Source: Apoderus coryli | Lineage: Eukaryota > Arthropoda > Insecta > Coleoptera > Attelabidae | DNA length: 64,000 nucleotides | Direction: 5' to 3' | Assembly: GCA_911728435.2 (NCBI GenBank) | Contig: OU452200.1 | Location: 26,613,715-26,677,714 of the forward strand | Shown: positions 1 to 11,060 of the stretch, piece by piece | How the letters are laid out: each line of letters begins with the position of its first letter | How positions within the stretch are numbered: the first letter of the stretch is position 1 | Position numbers and translations under genes: made by a program | The notes under the pieces: model-generated | What the model was told of the DNA's origin: nothing | Seen by the model: only the letters and a program-made list of their open reading frames with translations | Database searches by the model: none

Positions 1-234
1 CGTTGATAAATCTAAGGAAATATATCTATCGAAGTAAATTATTTAAATTATTGTTACTTTTCCATAAATCTTATGTTGCCATATGGCAACGCCAGTCCTA
101 TATACCTACTGTTGTGTTTTAAGGAATAAAATGGATTTATTTTTGTTCATTTATTAAAAGCGTTACATTAGAAAACATTACTGTTATTAACTATAAATTT
201 GTATGATATCTAAAGTTTCATGGCAAACAGATTC

Positions 235-1089
235 CTACGTTGCATTTAATGCATTTTGTACCAATAATATATTTACAATCGTCTCCATTCCATCGGAATT
301 TTGCTCAACTAGTGTAATAAGGTGACCAATACCATCAAGCCGGACGTCATCGGCAACAGGATTAAACGATCTACCGGAATTACTTGTGGACGGTCCACCG
401 CTGTTTTTGGGTGGATTCTTATACTTGGTGAGGTATACTTTCACTATCTCTCGTCGAAATTCAAGCTGTGTGATTTTATGACCTGATTGTTTATACATTA
501 TCCATGCATTTTGTATTGACACGTCAAGCATCCATGTAAAAAGGCCATCTCTTGCCACGTAAACCAATTCTCCATCGTGCAATATTTTCGTCCATCAGGT
601 CGGTCCATGGGTGGCCCATGGAGGAATTATATTTAGATATCATATGGGGCCTTGCGACTTAAACAATTAATTTATCTTTTGCCGAGTACCTTTTTTTTAC
701 CCCGTGTTTTGAAGTGCAAACTACGTTATTGTCCATCCAACGAGAAAGCATCATACCGTTTGTTCTATCCAAAATATAATTAGTCACCACGTTGTTTCTT
801 TTTCATATTATTTTTGGACTTTATAGGACAGTTTTTTAGAATTCGGTTCTCATGAATACTTCCGGTCAAAGAATATCCCTTTTCTTATTTGATTATATAT
901 TTGATTTACGTCGAAATTGTCTTCGAATGCAATTTGAAGTGCCTCTTGAAGAGTTAGGCCGCCACTAAAAAAACAGGTATCATTAGGATCTGATAGGGCT
1001 AGTGTTACAATATGGCAACACCGACATAAAACGTATAATATTTCTTTAATTTTGTGGTTATAGCAAATAATTCCTTTATAATAATTCAC
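235..1089 (-). pseudogene. piggyBac-like transposase remnant
   Basis: Pieces of a piggyBac-family DDD transposase are read on the minus strand. The 1089-850 stretch carries the N-terminal motif GLTLQEALQIAFEDN. Around 800-690 there is a stretch containing SRWMDNNVV, the W-DN signature of the catalytic core. Around 620-545 DLMDENIARWRIGLRG appears, followed after a small frameshift by LFTWMLDVSIQNAW and then QLEFRREI, which belong to the C-terminal part of the nuclease fold. Stops and at least one frameshift (near 545) separate the pieces, and most of the middle of the protein is missing between about 850 and 800, so the copy is dead. No TTAA-flanked ends were identified. A host-domesticated gene is unlikely given the breaks. 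Confidence 0.75.
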
Positions 1090-1099
1090 AAGAACACTT

Positions 1100-2393
1100 T
1101 GCTAATTATTATTTTTTATTGAAACGTGAACACTTTATAATACACTATTTTATTATACTTACATCAGCTTGAAATCCATTTTTATTAGTCATTCATATTT
1201 TCTTCTAAACCACATCAAGAGTATAAATATAATTTTCGGTTAGAAATAGTAAGTAAATATTCTATTTGAGGAGAACCTGGGCCATCTATCCGATACTAGT
1301 AAAAGGCATGTTTATAAAATCCCTTTAATTTAGTGTAAACTCTGTTGCCATATATAATGAATTATGTACAATGTATAGGTATTGTTTTGATTTATATTTT
1401 TCTTTTTTGGATAATAAATCCTTTTATTATTATTATTATAATTTTTTTCTTACATTTTAAGTAGGTAGCCATGAATTGTAATTAAACGTCATAAAAATTA
1501 TAATTTTAATAGTTTGACAGTTAGTGTTGTTTTTTAAATGTCGTGAACTCGAGTAAAATAGAAGAAAATAATCACTCAAATGCAGTTTTCATTAATTTGT
1601 TTATTAGTCAATTTGAAATTTATAGAAATAATATGCATCAAGTTTAATGACTTCTATCCTGACTGACAACCAATGAACATGAGAAAATTTGCATGACTAC
1701 AAAATTATTTCATTAATTATTGGTCATTAGTGAAAAAAAACTACTTATAGTAGGTACCTATAACAAAAACAACAAGTAGGTACAGTTTAAACTCAAATAA
1801 CAAATACTCCAAAATTGATGGGGAATCCAAAAACTATGTATAATATAGGGTGTTTCTATTTGAAATAAGAAAACTGGTAAAAATGTGCCAATATTATATA
1901 CTGATATATTAGGTTGACCTGAGTATTTACTTATATTTCCCCAAAACTAATAAAGTACTATTGACCAGCAATCACCATGTATTCAAATTTATTGCGACAA
2001 TTCAGATTAGCCAAACTTTTCGAATAATATAAACCATATATTAAGGTTATGAATTTATACTACACAATTACCCAGTAACGTATCATCAAAAATTTAGTGG
2101 GCTTCTATTTTATAACAAATTAATATCGACTCATTTCTTCTTATCCACTTTACAATTGTTTCTACTTTTCATTCCGTGTTGTTATATTAATTATTTGCCT
2201 TACTTTAACTGTATGTTGAATAATATTTTCTATTAAACAAATGAGTTTCTGAATGTTTCGTTACTCATATTTCACCAGATAAATTAATCTAAAGCCTGCT
2301 GCTAGATTACTATAGAATGTTTGTTTGGATGATCCGAGTGAATGCAACGAAAATTAAACTAGAAAGTTGCCGCACAGGGTACATCGTAGACTC
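1100..2393. other. Gene-free AT-rich spacer with a dispersed repeat
   Basis: No convincing coding sequence. The part around 1785-1940 (core AGGGTGTTTCTATTTGAAAT) recurs in inverted orientation at about 48600-48780, so it is a piece of an old dispersed repeat of unknown class. The rest is unremarkable AT-rich sequence. Confidence 0.5.
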
Positions 2394-2396
2394 TTA

Positions 2397-3215
2397 TGGC
2401 GAGACTACACCAAATTGTGCTAAGCCGGCGGCATACGCGGTCTGCCCCGCGTCCAGGTTGCGCAACTCTGACCGCCAACTCGCACCGCGCGTGTCGTGGG
2501 ACTACACTGCTGCGGCCAAGATCATCAGTCTTTATTAAAATGTACGATGAGGATATGTCTTGCTGGCATATTTAGCATTAAAAATAATTCGGAGTAAAAA
2601 AAATGTTAGGAAACATAAATTTTGGGTGCATGCAAGTTTGAGAAGAAGGAAAGACTACAGTGGTACCGAGCTTATGCAAGATTTAAAAAAAGATGATGTT
2701 GGATTACCAATTATAGGTGTCAGTAGCATTCGTGGTTCCTTTGTTAATTTTGTTAGTATGACATCATCTGATTTTCAAGAGCTCCTGTGCATGATTGGCC
2801 CAAAAATAGCCAAACCGAATACAAACTATAGGCATGCAATTCCTGCCTCTGAACGCTTAGCAATAACTTTAAGATTTTCGGGAACGGGTGAAAGTTCAAT
2901 TAACTGAATCACTTTATTCTCGGTCCATTCGAGGACAATATTTTCACTATTTACTTCCTCCATTGTTTACCACAAATAATAAATAACCTGAAGGAAATTG
3001 ACACAACAGTCTTATACGAGGTATAAAGCTGAACGGAACACATACAATTTGCAGTTTGCTTAAAATTCCTTTGATCTGTACCGACATTTGACCGAAAGAA
3101 AAAAAAATGACGCCGGCTCATGCCGCCGTCTTTGGGTTGCAAGCGCAAACTTTTTAAGAAACCTACCAGGCAACTCAACCCCGCCGGGCTAGCACAATTT
3201 GGTGTAGTCTCGCCA
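2397..3215 (+). mobile_element. PIF/Harbinger element, internally deleted, with TTA target duplication
   Basis: The ends form an inverted repeat: TGGCGAGACTACACCAAATT at 2397 and its reverse complement ending at 3215, with imperfect complementarity continuing for about 35 bp. Each end is flanked directly by TTA (2394-2396 and 3216-3218), the 3-bp target duplication characteristic of PIF/Harbinger. The 819-bp length is far below an autonomous copy (about 2-4 kb), and only the front of a HARBI1-like nuclease remains inside. The GC-rich subterminal part contrasts with the flanks. It is best described as a deletion derivative of an autonomous Harbinger. Confidence 0.85.
2560..2907 (+). pseudogene. 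HARBI1-like nuclease, N-terminal fragment
   Basis: The 115-residue reading frame holds the N-terminal part of a Harbinger DDE nuclease: KFWVHASLRRRKDYSG, then DFQELLCMIGPKIAKPNTNY, then RHAIPASERLAITLRF. In the family these precede the helix-turn-helix and the catalytic DDE domain, which would need another 250 or so residues. Here the frame stops at 2907 shortly after LRFSGTGES, so no catalytic residue is present. The start codon is arbitrary; it sits within the element bounded by the TTA-flanked inverted repeats. It cannot act as a transposase. Confidence 0.8.
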
Positions 3216-3606
3216 TTATGAGGAGTACCTGTTTATTTAGAACTGTCTGACGTTTTTAAATCTTATGGAAAAAATATAGTTTGATGTAAAAATATCATTT
3301 CATCCCAAAATGTTTATAACTTATAACTAAAACATCAATTTAATTAAAAATCATGCGCGCATAAAAATCTCCTAAATAACCTAAGTTGAATTTATCTTGA
3401 TCCTCATAAAATGATAATTTGAATGTTCTGTTTTCATTTGTCTGTTTAGTTTTCAGATACCCTGTATAAATATTTACTATATACAGTGTGTGTATAAAGT
3501 CTTGAAACGGCTTAATATAATAACCGTACAATTTTCTGGGCGATTTAAACCAAATTTGGTACAGTTGTGTAAGAGGATCTTACGCACGCTATTGGTGTTG
3601 TTGTAG

Positions 3607-4320
3607 CTAAGGAGTTTGTCTGGTAATCAAACCAATTGAATTTAATGTAAGTTGTGATGTCACATACCCCTGAATAAAAAATTGATCGATCTTGTCAGTA
3701 CCGAAAAGCCCAGCCCATACAATACATTTTTTAGGAAGTTGTTTATGACCTTTTCTCATCCAGTGTAGATTTTCATTTGCCAAAAACCTACAGTTGTATT
3801 TGTTGACGTTTCCATCTAACATAAATATTGCTTCATTGGTAAATACTGTGGGATTGAAAACCCGGTTATTTTGGTCCCACCTTGACATCATAATATCACA
3901 AATTCTCATTCTTCCTTTAAAATCATCGTCTGATAACTCTTGAACTACATGTATTTTGAAAGAGTAATATTTATTTTTGACTAGAACATTGCGCACGGTT
4001 TTGAATCAGACGTCACTCACTTGAGAAATTGTTCTCAAGGAGCAAGGCGAAAATAAAATTTTGCAAAATGTCCAAACATTTCCCATTCTTTATTTTTGGT
4101 CATCCTGATCGTGGTCTATCTACAAGTTCCAACTTCTTCGAATTGTCGCCGTCGGATAGTTTTCAGAACAGTGGCTTTTGAAATCGTATTTCGGTTTGGG
4201 AATGCGTTATTAAGTACAGTTTTAACCTCTTCGTGAGACCTGACTCTATCACCGTATACTCCTATTGAAGAATTGTAATTCTTTCAGATCCAGTTAACGA
4301 TATTTTTGCACCGACATATT
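3607..4320 (-). pseudogene. Mariner-like (Tc1/mariner superfamily) transposase remnant
   Basis: Read on the minus strand from about 4320, the N-terminal helix-turn-helix region is recognisable across stops and frame changes (GVYGDRVRSHEEV, FPNRNTISKATVLKTIRRRQ). From 3996 to 3607 a cleaner frame shows the start of the DDE domain: KIHVVQELSDDDFKGRMRIC, then FNPTVFTNEAIFMLDGNVNK, then CIVWAGLFGTDKIDQFFIQG. In the common insect version the TDE motif carries the first catalytic acid; here it reads TNE, so D is replaced by N. The C-terminal half with the second and third acids is missing. This is an inactive fragment. Confidence 0.75.
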
Positions 4321-4339
4321 ATGTACAAAAGCCAGTAAG

Positions 4340-6480
4340 TGAAATGGTGTTTGTTTATTAATAAATTAAACACAATATGTGAGAATCTTAGGAACAAGTT
4401 TTATTTCTGAAACTACTGTAAGTTGCAAAAAAGTGGCTCGATCAAAATTATAGCAAATACCTATAACGTAAAGTGCTACAAAGCGGGCCACCACTTAAAC
4501 ATTTTTATTTATGAAGCGATTTTGGCGATTTTTTTTTTAAATGTGGAGTGGAAAAATGTACATTTTGGGGCCAAGTGATGTCCAGTTTTTTTTAAAACCA
4601 AGGCTCACTAGACATTCAGAGGCTGAAAGATCTTGAATTCATAATATCCATTTTTTAAGAAGAAATCTGCGTATGCTATTGCAATCTTTCGCTGGTATAG
4701 ATCAGTACCAAGTTTCATGACGAAATATTCAATACTAACGATTCTATGAAAAAATTACTGTCAAGTATTTTACTAATCATTAAAAAGCTTTTTATGTTGT
4801 AGCCCATTTGATAACAAATGAATTACAACGAATTTATTTAATAACGACATTTAATATACATTCGTATAAAGACAATGTTTTAAAATAATATTAAACTGTG
4901 GATTTTTCAACTGAATTTCCGCATTAGAACCCATTAAGTACTAGCGTTGCATATATGGCATTCCATGTCACTAACATATTTAATTGAATGCATTTATTGT
5001 ATCGTGTTTCAATGTTTGTAACCACATTAGACAATTATTGATGTGGTGTAATTTCAGATCATGTCTGTCATATTCTTTCTCTTAGTTCTTCAGCTTTTGT
5101 TGGACGAGTGTTGTAGACTTTTTCTTTACTAAACCCCCATAGAGAAAAAATCTAGGGGAGATAAGTTATTAATTTCGTCTCAGTAATTTTACTATACAAG
5201 AAATTTTTTTATTTGGTAACCTAAAACTCATTTTGCTAATGGTCAATATCAAACGAACACACTGCCTTAAATATTTTGCTTCTTATAACCAAATAACTCT
5301 CCCATAGAGTGTCGTATTTATTATTTTAAGGCATAATAATATATAGGGGTGACAAAATTGTTTGTTAAACTGAAATTCTTGTTTCAATAAAAAACCTGCT
5401 GGGAAACCATTTTCTTTTTTTTTGCTGATGTATTATTTATAATGTGGTGAAATTGAAAAAAGAAGTATATTAAGCGCAACGAAATTGCTCTCAAAAGAAA
5501 AGCTTAGGTATACCTTCGTAGCGTAAAATGTAGCGGTACAAAAATAAAATGTAAAAATCAATGGTCAAATGGTTTTAATCTAAACTTTCTAAATGCTAAG
5601 CTAATTGAAAACTAAACTTCAACGGAACAAATTTTATAGCCTTTCAAAACTTATACTATCAAAATGTAATTCCGATTGCTTTCTTGTTTAGCTTTAATCG
5701 TGTAAATAAATGGTGCAGGACACGGTTAATACGAGTAAAGATGTATGTATATTATTATATTTTACTAATAAAATCAATTCACTTCACTTGAAACTCTAAT
5801 ATTTATCATTAATTTATAGAAACAATACTTCTGGATAAATCGTAGTTCAAATTTATACTAGCTAAGGTTTCGCTAATCATCCTGTCAGATTCTTCAGAGC
5901 AACTTTGCGTGAGCGCGATTAAACTGAAACTAAATATCTAATTACTTATTTTAACTGTTCTAGGATTGAGGCCTAGTATTTTCCAGTTACAGAAAGACCA
6001 TTACGTTTATAGTTAATCAATATATTTTCTTCTGAGTCACAAAATATACTCGTCATGGTTTTCCGGAGGTCTGAATGACCTTAAATTTCTTGTGTGATGG
6101 TCTACATTTTTGTGCAATTCAATAAACGATATACATACGAAAACTATTCAAAAACATACAGGGCGATTTAATAGACCCTGTGTTTCAGGTTAGGCTGTAT
6201 ACGGTTAGACGCTCGGTTTAAAGACATCATCTACATCAATTTCAGTCTAGATTTATTAAAGAAACCCAAATAGCTTTAGGCGTGTCGCTAAAGATTATGG
6301 ACTCGTATAAATATGTGTTGTAACTAATGGCGCCAGTAAATTCATGCCACAGTTAATTGATAGTCTCAACCACTCACCAAGCACACTGATGACTCTGAAT
6401 GGGCTAAACGCCCGTCTGGTGAGAGAACAGTATTTGGCAGACAAACTTTAGAGTTTTTTAAGTGATTTATATTATAAGAG
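4340..6480. other. Gene-free AT-rich stretch
   Basis: No coding sequence, RNA gene or clear mobile element end was seen. A segment near 5900-5945 (ACTTTGCGTGAGCG followed by TTAAACTGAAA) resembles one at 16070-16105 and may be part of an old dispersed repeat. Confidence 0.5.
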
Positions 6481-6484
6481 ACCC

Positions 6485-7585
6485 TGTTCAGTGTGGTCTT
6501 TTATCTTGATATCATTTTGATTTGCTGCAACTTTTTTATTTTTAAATATAGAACGACGAACCGAAAAACATATTGTACGGCATCACCTCTCTAACATTAT
6601 GCGGTAGAGCGCAATGTTGCTGCCAAAAAATTCTTAGGGCTACATTTTAAGGTAATTTTTCTATTAAGCGTGCAATTTCTTTTTGTAGTAATTGCTGGTA
6701 ACGTGCTCCTGTTAATTCTTCTTCAATAAATATTCGTCCTAAAATGTATCCATCTATTATGCCACACCAATTACTAAAATAAAATTTGTTTATCATTCCA
6801 TAGGCTTTAGTGATTAAAATTATGGTATTTTATGTAATTCGGATCATTTTTTGCAAATTATTCGAAAACTATCGATATAATACATAAAGTATATTTTCCA
6901 AAATGACAGTCTTGTGTTTTTTTACTAACAGAAAAATTAGCAACACCTGATAAACTGGTCGGTTCTATGTTAATAAATTCATGTCAGAGAGAGAAATGGA
7001 ATTTCATTCGCACCTACTTAACTTCAAAGTATGGACTAATTAATTATTATTAGGATTTATATTATATTGTACAAATGGATGTATAAGTCTGTCTTGCCAG
7101 GCTTAGGACTTGATCTTTTTTAAATTGTTTTCCTAGGTCTCTTTGTAGTTCCTCTATTATTAGTAGTGTAATTATTATTATTTTTTTTTGAAGTGAATAT
7201 TTTTCAAGGTCGCGTCACGACACGATTTATAAAATTTTCGTCCCGCAAAAGAGATGAAGCATATATCAAATATGAGGGAGAGAGACAGAGATGGTGTATG
7301 CTACACACTATATCCTATACCATAAACTATTATGTATGTAGCGGCTTAACGTTTCTCTCTCTCTCTCTCGTGAAAGAAGTATTCACTTCTATCACGTGTA
7401 CTGTGCTGCACGCGTATTTGTTTTGTTTCTAGAATTATTTCCGATTTAGAATGTTATTTTATTTCGAACTACAATAAATAAATACATACCCTACTATATG
7501 TTTTTTGGTTCGTCAATTCTATCTTTGCAAAAATAAAAAAGTTACGTCAAATCAAAATGATATGAAGAAAAAATGACCACATTGT
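6485..7585 (-). mobile_element. Possible mariner-like element with diverged inverted ends
   Basis: The segments 6485-6571 and 7498-7585 are inverted copies of each other with moderate divergence (shared core ATATCATTTTGATTTG and ACTTTTTTATTTTT). They enclose a minus-strand mariner-like coding remnant. Ends are not sharp and no target duplication was found. A CT-rich simple stretch lies at about 7350-7371. The inverted copies could also be unrelated repeat pieces that happen to flank the coding remnant. Confidence 0.4.
6565..6835 (-). pseudogene. Mariner-like transposase fragment, central DDE region
   Basis: On the minus strand, reading from 6835, one sees SNWCGIIDGYILGRIFIEEE, then LTGARYQQLLQKEI, then NVALRIFWQQHCALPHNVRE. 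These align by eye with the family pattern W(C/A)GI..., LTG.RY...L, and the (W)FQHDGAPPH block with the second catalytic aspartate. Here the block reads FWQQHCALPH, so the aspartate is lost. A stop interrupts the stretch. The copy differs from the fragments near 4.0 and 51.3 kb, so several mariner lineages are represented. Confidence 0.6.
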
Positions 7586-7589
7586 ACAT

Positions 7590-8248
7590 GGCGATTATTA
7601 GTTTCAATAAATATAAAGAAAATTAGAGTAAACAAATAAATTGTACCTCGAAATGTTACGCGTGTGGTATTAGTTTAGTTTATTAACACTCTGTAGAATT
7701 TAAAAAGGTGAAATATTGTTTGGCAAATTGTCCTGTCACAGCGCGGTGTCTGTAAGGGGAATGCAGTTGTAATAAAACATGGCTGATTTCATTCATAAAA
7801 TATCCAGCGGCGTGCGCTGTAAAAGTTTAGTAATAATTAATAAACATTTATGTGTTACTAAAAAAATAAAATTAATGAAAAGTTCTTCACGTGTTTGGTA
7901 AAAGCACCTACTGCTCTTAAGCTATAACACCCAAGAAGTATTTTATTTATTTATTTATTTTAAATATGTAGGTACCAAAGTTTGCATACCAAAAATGAAA
8001 ATAAAACGTTCTTATAAAAAACAAAAACATTCTAAAACAACTTAACGAAATAAATTAAATACTTTGGTAAACTTGCTTGATTTAAGCAAAAAAAATCTAA
8101 AACAACTTAACACTTATCGAAAATAATTAAAATATCTTGGATATTTTTGTTTCTTTAAGTCACGTTTAGGAACTATAATTAACTGTTTTAAATATTTCGA
8201 TTATATATAACGATCATAATTAGTATTACTTTATAGAAAGTGGCAATC
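7590..8248. other. Spacer with an ATTT-repeat retrotransposon-type tail
   Basis: No gene seen. A short TTTA/ATTT tract near 7940-7962 could be the microsatellite tail of a minus-strand retrotransposon 3' end, but no coding part follows. Confidence 0.4.
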
Positions 8249-8250
8249 TG

Positions 8251-8460
8251 TTAGATTTCGTCAACTTGAGCATCATCATTATCATCAGTCTCGCTGTCGT
8301 CATCTTGTCCTAAAGTTATTATAATGTGCTCAATTTCCTCAAACATTCTTCTTCCAACTCCTTAACATGTCGGCAAAAACTATTCCAATCATTACTGGAT
8401 ATTAAGAACATCTTTTAATGTAGTTAGGTTGAAATTTCCGGTTGTATTACGGGTTCTTAT
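8251..8460 (-). pseudogene. Possible pogo/DDE_1-type transposase C-terminal tail
   Basis: The minus strand reads IRTRNTTGNFNLTTLKDVL, then after stops CRHVKELEEECL, then in another frame FEEIEHIIITLGQDDDSETD running into an acidic tail and a stop at 8251-8253. An HVK.LE-type motif followed by a Ser/Asp/Glu-rich end is typical of the C terminus of pogo/Tigger-like transposases. Frame changes show it is dead. The family assignment rests on motif resemblance only. Confidence 0.4.
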
Positions 8461-8464
8461 ATAT

Positions 8465-10720
8465 TTAATTGAAGTTTTGCGTAAGTTAACTCTATTGGGT
8501 TTAACTCGCACATATAAGGAGGCGTTCTACGAGATGTTTTTTTAAATCGAGATGTTTTTTTAAATCGAACTACCCTGATTTTTTTTGCCAATAAAATTGC
8601 ATGTTTTTGTTCCTTTTCAATGATATACGACAGATAATGGTTTTAGTTTTAGAAATATCAAAAATCGAGAGCGGTATTGAAAAACTTATTGTTACGAAGA
8701 TTTTTGGAGACTTTGTAATTCTGGGATAGTGTTAACATTTTTGTTAATCTTGAAAATATCAAAATTCTAAGTAGATTTAATAAAAATTTCCAGTTTTGAT
8801 GACTTAATAAACAACAAACAATGTGTAAGCTTATATTTCTTCAAGAACAAAATTGTTTTGAACCTAAAACACTAAAGTAACAGAATACTAAATATGCCAT
8901 AATAATTTGATATAATATTTGATAATATTGCAACTCATACACGACAACAAAGTATAAATAACACCACTCTGCCACTGGCTGATTCAATATTACTACGAGG
9001 GGCGGCAACGATTGCGGGGAAGAACTCAGTTTCCACCAATTGCGACTGGCACATCCGCATGTCGACAAAACGTGCGAGGGTCTACGCACCAATTAGGATC
9101 ATTCAGCCGGCGTCTAACCATCTATTTCGCGTGGTATTGCCGAATTTACGAAGATCGTAATTTATTTTCCCTATTTTAATATTCAGTGGTAAAAATATTA
9201 GTTATTAAATAAAAATAAAACTAACAACCCTGAAAAATGCTGAGCTTTTTTCATTATTATTATTTGTAATTGTAAAAAATTGATTTTCAAATTAATACTA
9301 CTTCTTTTCTAGAACGAGTGATTTTTAGTAGATTTTAAAAAAAAATCTAACTATTCAGGAGATCGACACAACCGAAATTTTGAAAAATTTTTATGCAGTA
9401 CTTCATTTTATGACCCCTGGATCCTAAAAATGACCTCAGTTCAAAAGTTTATATATCTATATATATATATATATATACAAAGAAAAATGAAATAAACTAA
9501 CTTGTACGAATCAAAAAAATCCCGTGACACAAGCTGTGTCACGGGATTTTTTTGATTCGTACAAGTTAGTTTATTTCATTTTTCTTTGTATATCGGTGAT
9601 ATACTATACTCTGTCAACTTAGTTGAATATCTTTGTTTGTTTATTTATATATATATATATATATATGGGATATAGAAACTTTGCGTCACGGTCTAGGCCG
9701 CATTTTTTGACCAATCGAAACAAAATTTGGTTAGAAAATCGGCTAGGTCATGGAATCGCGTGAGTTCGTTGGCGATTGAAATCGGAGAGCTAATTTCAGA
9801 ATGGCGGCTTGTCAAAGTTTTAAAAAAATCATATTTTTTTCATTGTTAATAGAAAATACCGATGTTACATATCAAATGATAGAGCACTTAAATCTCTACA
9901 ATGTTTATTTGGAGAGTTTTTTCATCGCTGGCATATTTAAGTAAATGTAAGTCAATATAAAGTAACAAAAAATAAAAAAAATATCATCACCCGCTATACC
10001 TGTAATTATTTTGACAAATAAACACCTGTGAAGTAACAATTAGACCGTACTTACGTATGTATTATAGTATAATGGGTATTTCCAAAGACCTTAGTAACAC
10101 AGGAGACAAAATATTTCATTGATAACGTGCTTTCAAACACGAGCCAACATTACTTGTAAACAAGTAATGTGTCAGAGAGAGAAAGACTTATCCTTGTCGC
10201 CTTCAAGTTGCTCATTGGCAACGTTGTAATCTCCGGTATGCGTTCTGCAGCCAGTGGCGTACTGATCGCTGACTGTTTTTGAACTATGTATACAATACAT
10301 AATATATAATTAATAGCATACATTAAAAAGCCAACGTGCCGAGAATTTAACCGCTATTCAACTTATTTTGAAACTGAAATTTAGTCGATATTTAATTGGA
10401 ATGAGCTTTTCAGTAAAATAATTTAAATATTAATATGTAGGTATAAGGTATTCGCTAACCAAGTCTGTTAATCTTTCTTTGTAGTAGGTATTTCTTGATA
10501 TAGCTGGAAAACCTTCATTTCGTATATCGAAAAAACGATACTTAAATTAATATATTTATGTATAATTTGAAGATAATCTAATTTTAAAATCATTTTATGC
10601 ATTACAAATAGCAAGTCAGGAAATAAAAAAAGGCACATTATTCTCAATAGTTTATTTTTAGCTACATATATTAAATTATACACAATGATAATACATAATA
10701 ATTACTATGAACATACAAAT
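8465..10720. other. Gene-free stretch around a palindrome and AT dinucleotide tracts
   Basis: No convincing gene. It contains (AT)n runs at about 9452-9477 and 9646-9665 on either side of a perfect palindrome, and a small hairpin near 10148-10172 (ACATTACTTG with its complement). The open frame on the minus strand at 8841-9092 shows no recognisable domain and is probably chance. Confidence 0.5.
9473..9593. repeat. Perfect 58-bp-arm palindrome (hairpin/MITE-like)
   Basis: Arms 9473-9530 and 9536-9593 are exactly complementary over 58 bp, with a 5-bp centre (AAGCT). The arms end in AT-dinucleotide tracts. The centre includes GTGACAC / GTGTCAC. A perfect arm match implies a recent origin or gene conversion. 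It carries no coding sequence and could be a foldback MITE inserted in an (AT)n tract. Confidence 0.9.
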
Positions 10721-10723
10721 TAA

Positions 10724-11060
10724 TTATGTATTTGCAGACTTTATGCAGTTTCTGTATCGCTTTTTAATAAGTATGAAGTCTATTTGATTGCGAATAATTC
10801 TTTCAGGGGTATGAGCGCTAGAGGTCCACGTATAGAGCCTTCTATTTGGAAGTTTAAAAAAGGTGTTTGAGACAATGAAATCATGTTCCTGGCAGAACTG
10901 AACTAGCCGGTCTCCTCTATCCTTTGCTCTACCTAATCCGTATATACCGGTAATATCCTCTCGTGGTGTACTTCCTACTTTGGCATTAAAATCGCCCATG
11001 ATAAAAGTCACCTCTGATTTTTTCGCCATCTTCACGGTATCTGTGATTTGTTCCTTAAAA
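10724..11060 (-). pseudogene. RTE-like retrotransposon endonuclease fragment
   Basis: The minus-strand frame (10724-11035) carries an apurinic/apyrimidinic endonuclease domain of a non-LTR retrotransposon: VTFIMGDFNAKVGS with the catalytic GDFN, then GLGRAKDRGDRLVQFCQEHD, then RRLYTWTSSAHTPE and IRNQIDFILIKKRYRN. This NAKVG / RLYTW / NQIDF(I/V) pattern is the RTE/BovB-type endonuclease (often annotated craniofacial development protein 2-like). Only about 100 residues remain; the N-terminal endonuclease part and the whole reverse transcriptase are absent. It adjoins the broken 3' side of the THAP gene, apparently inserted there near 11060. Confidence 0.75.
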
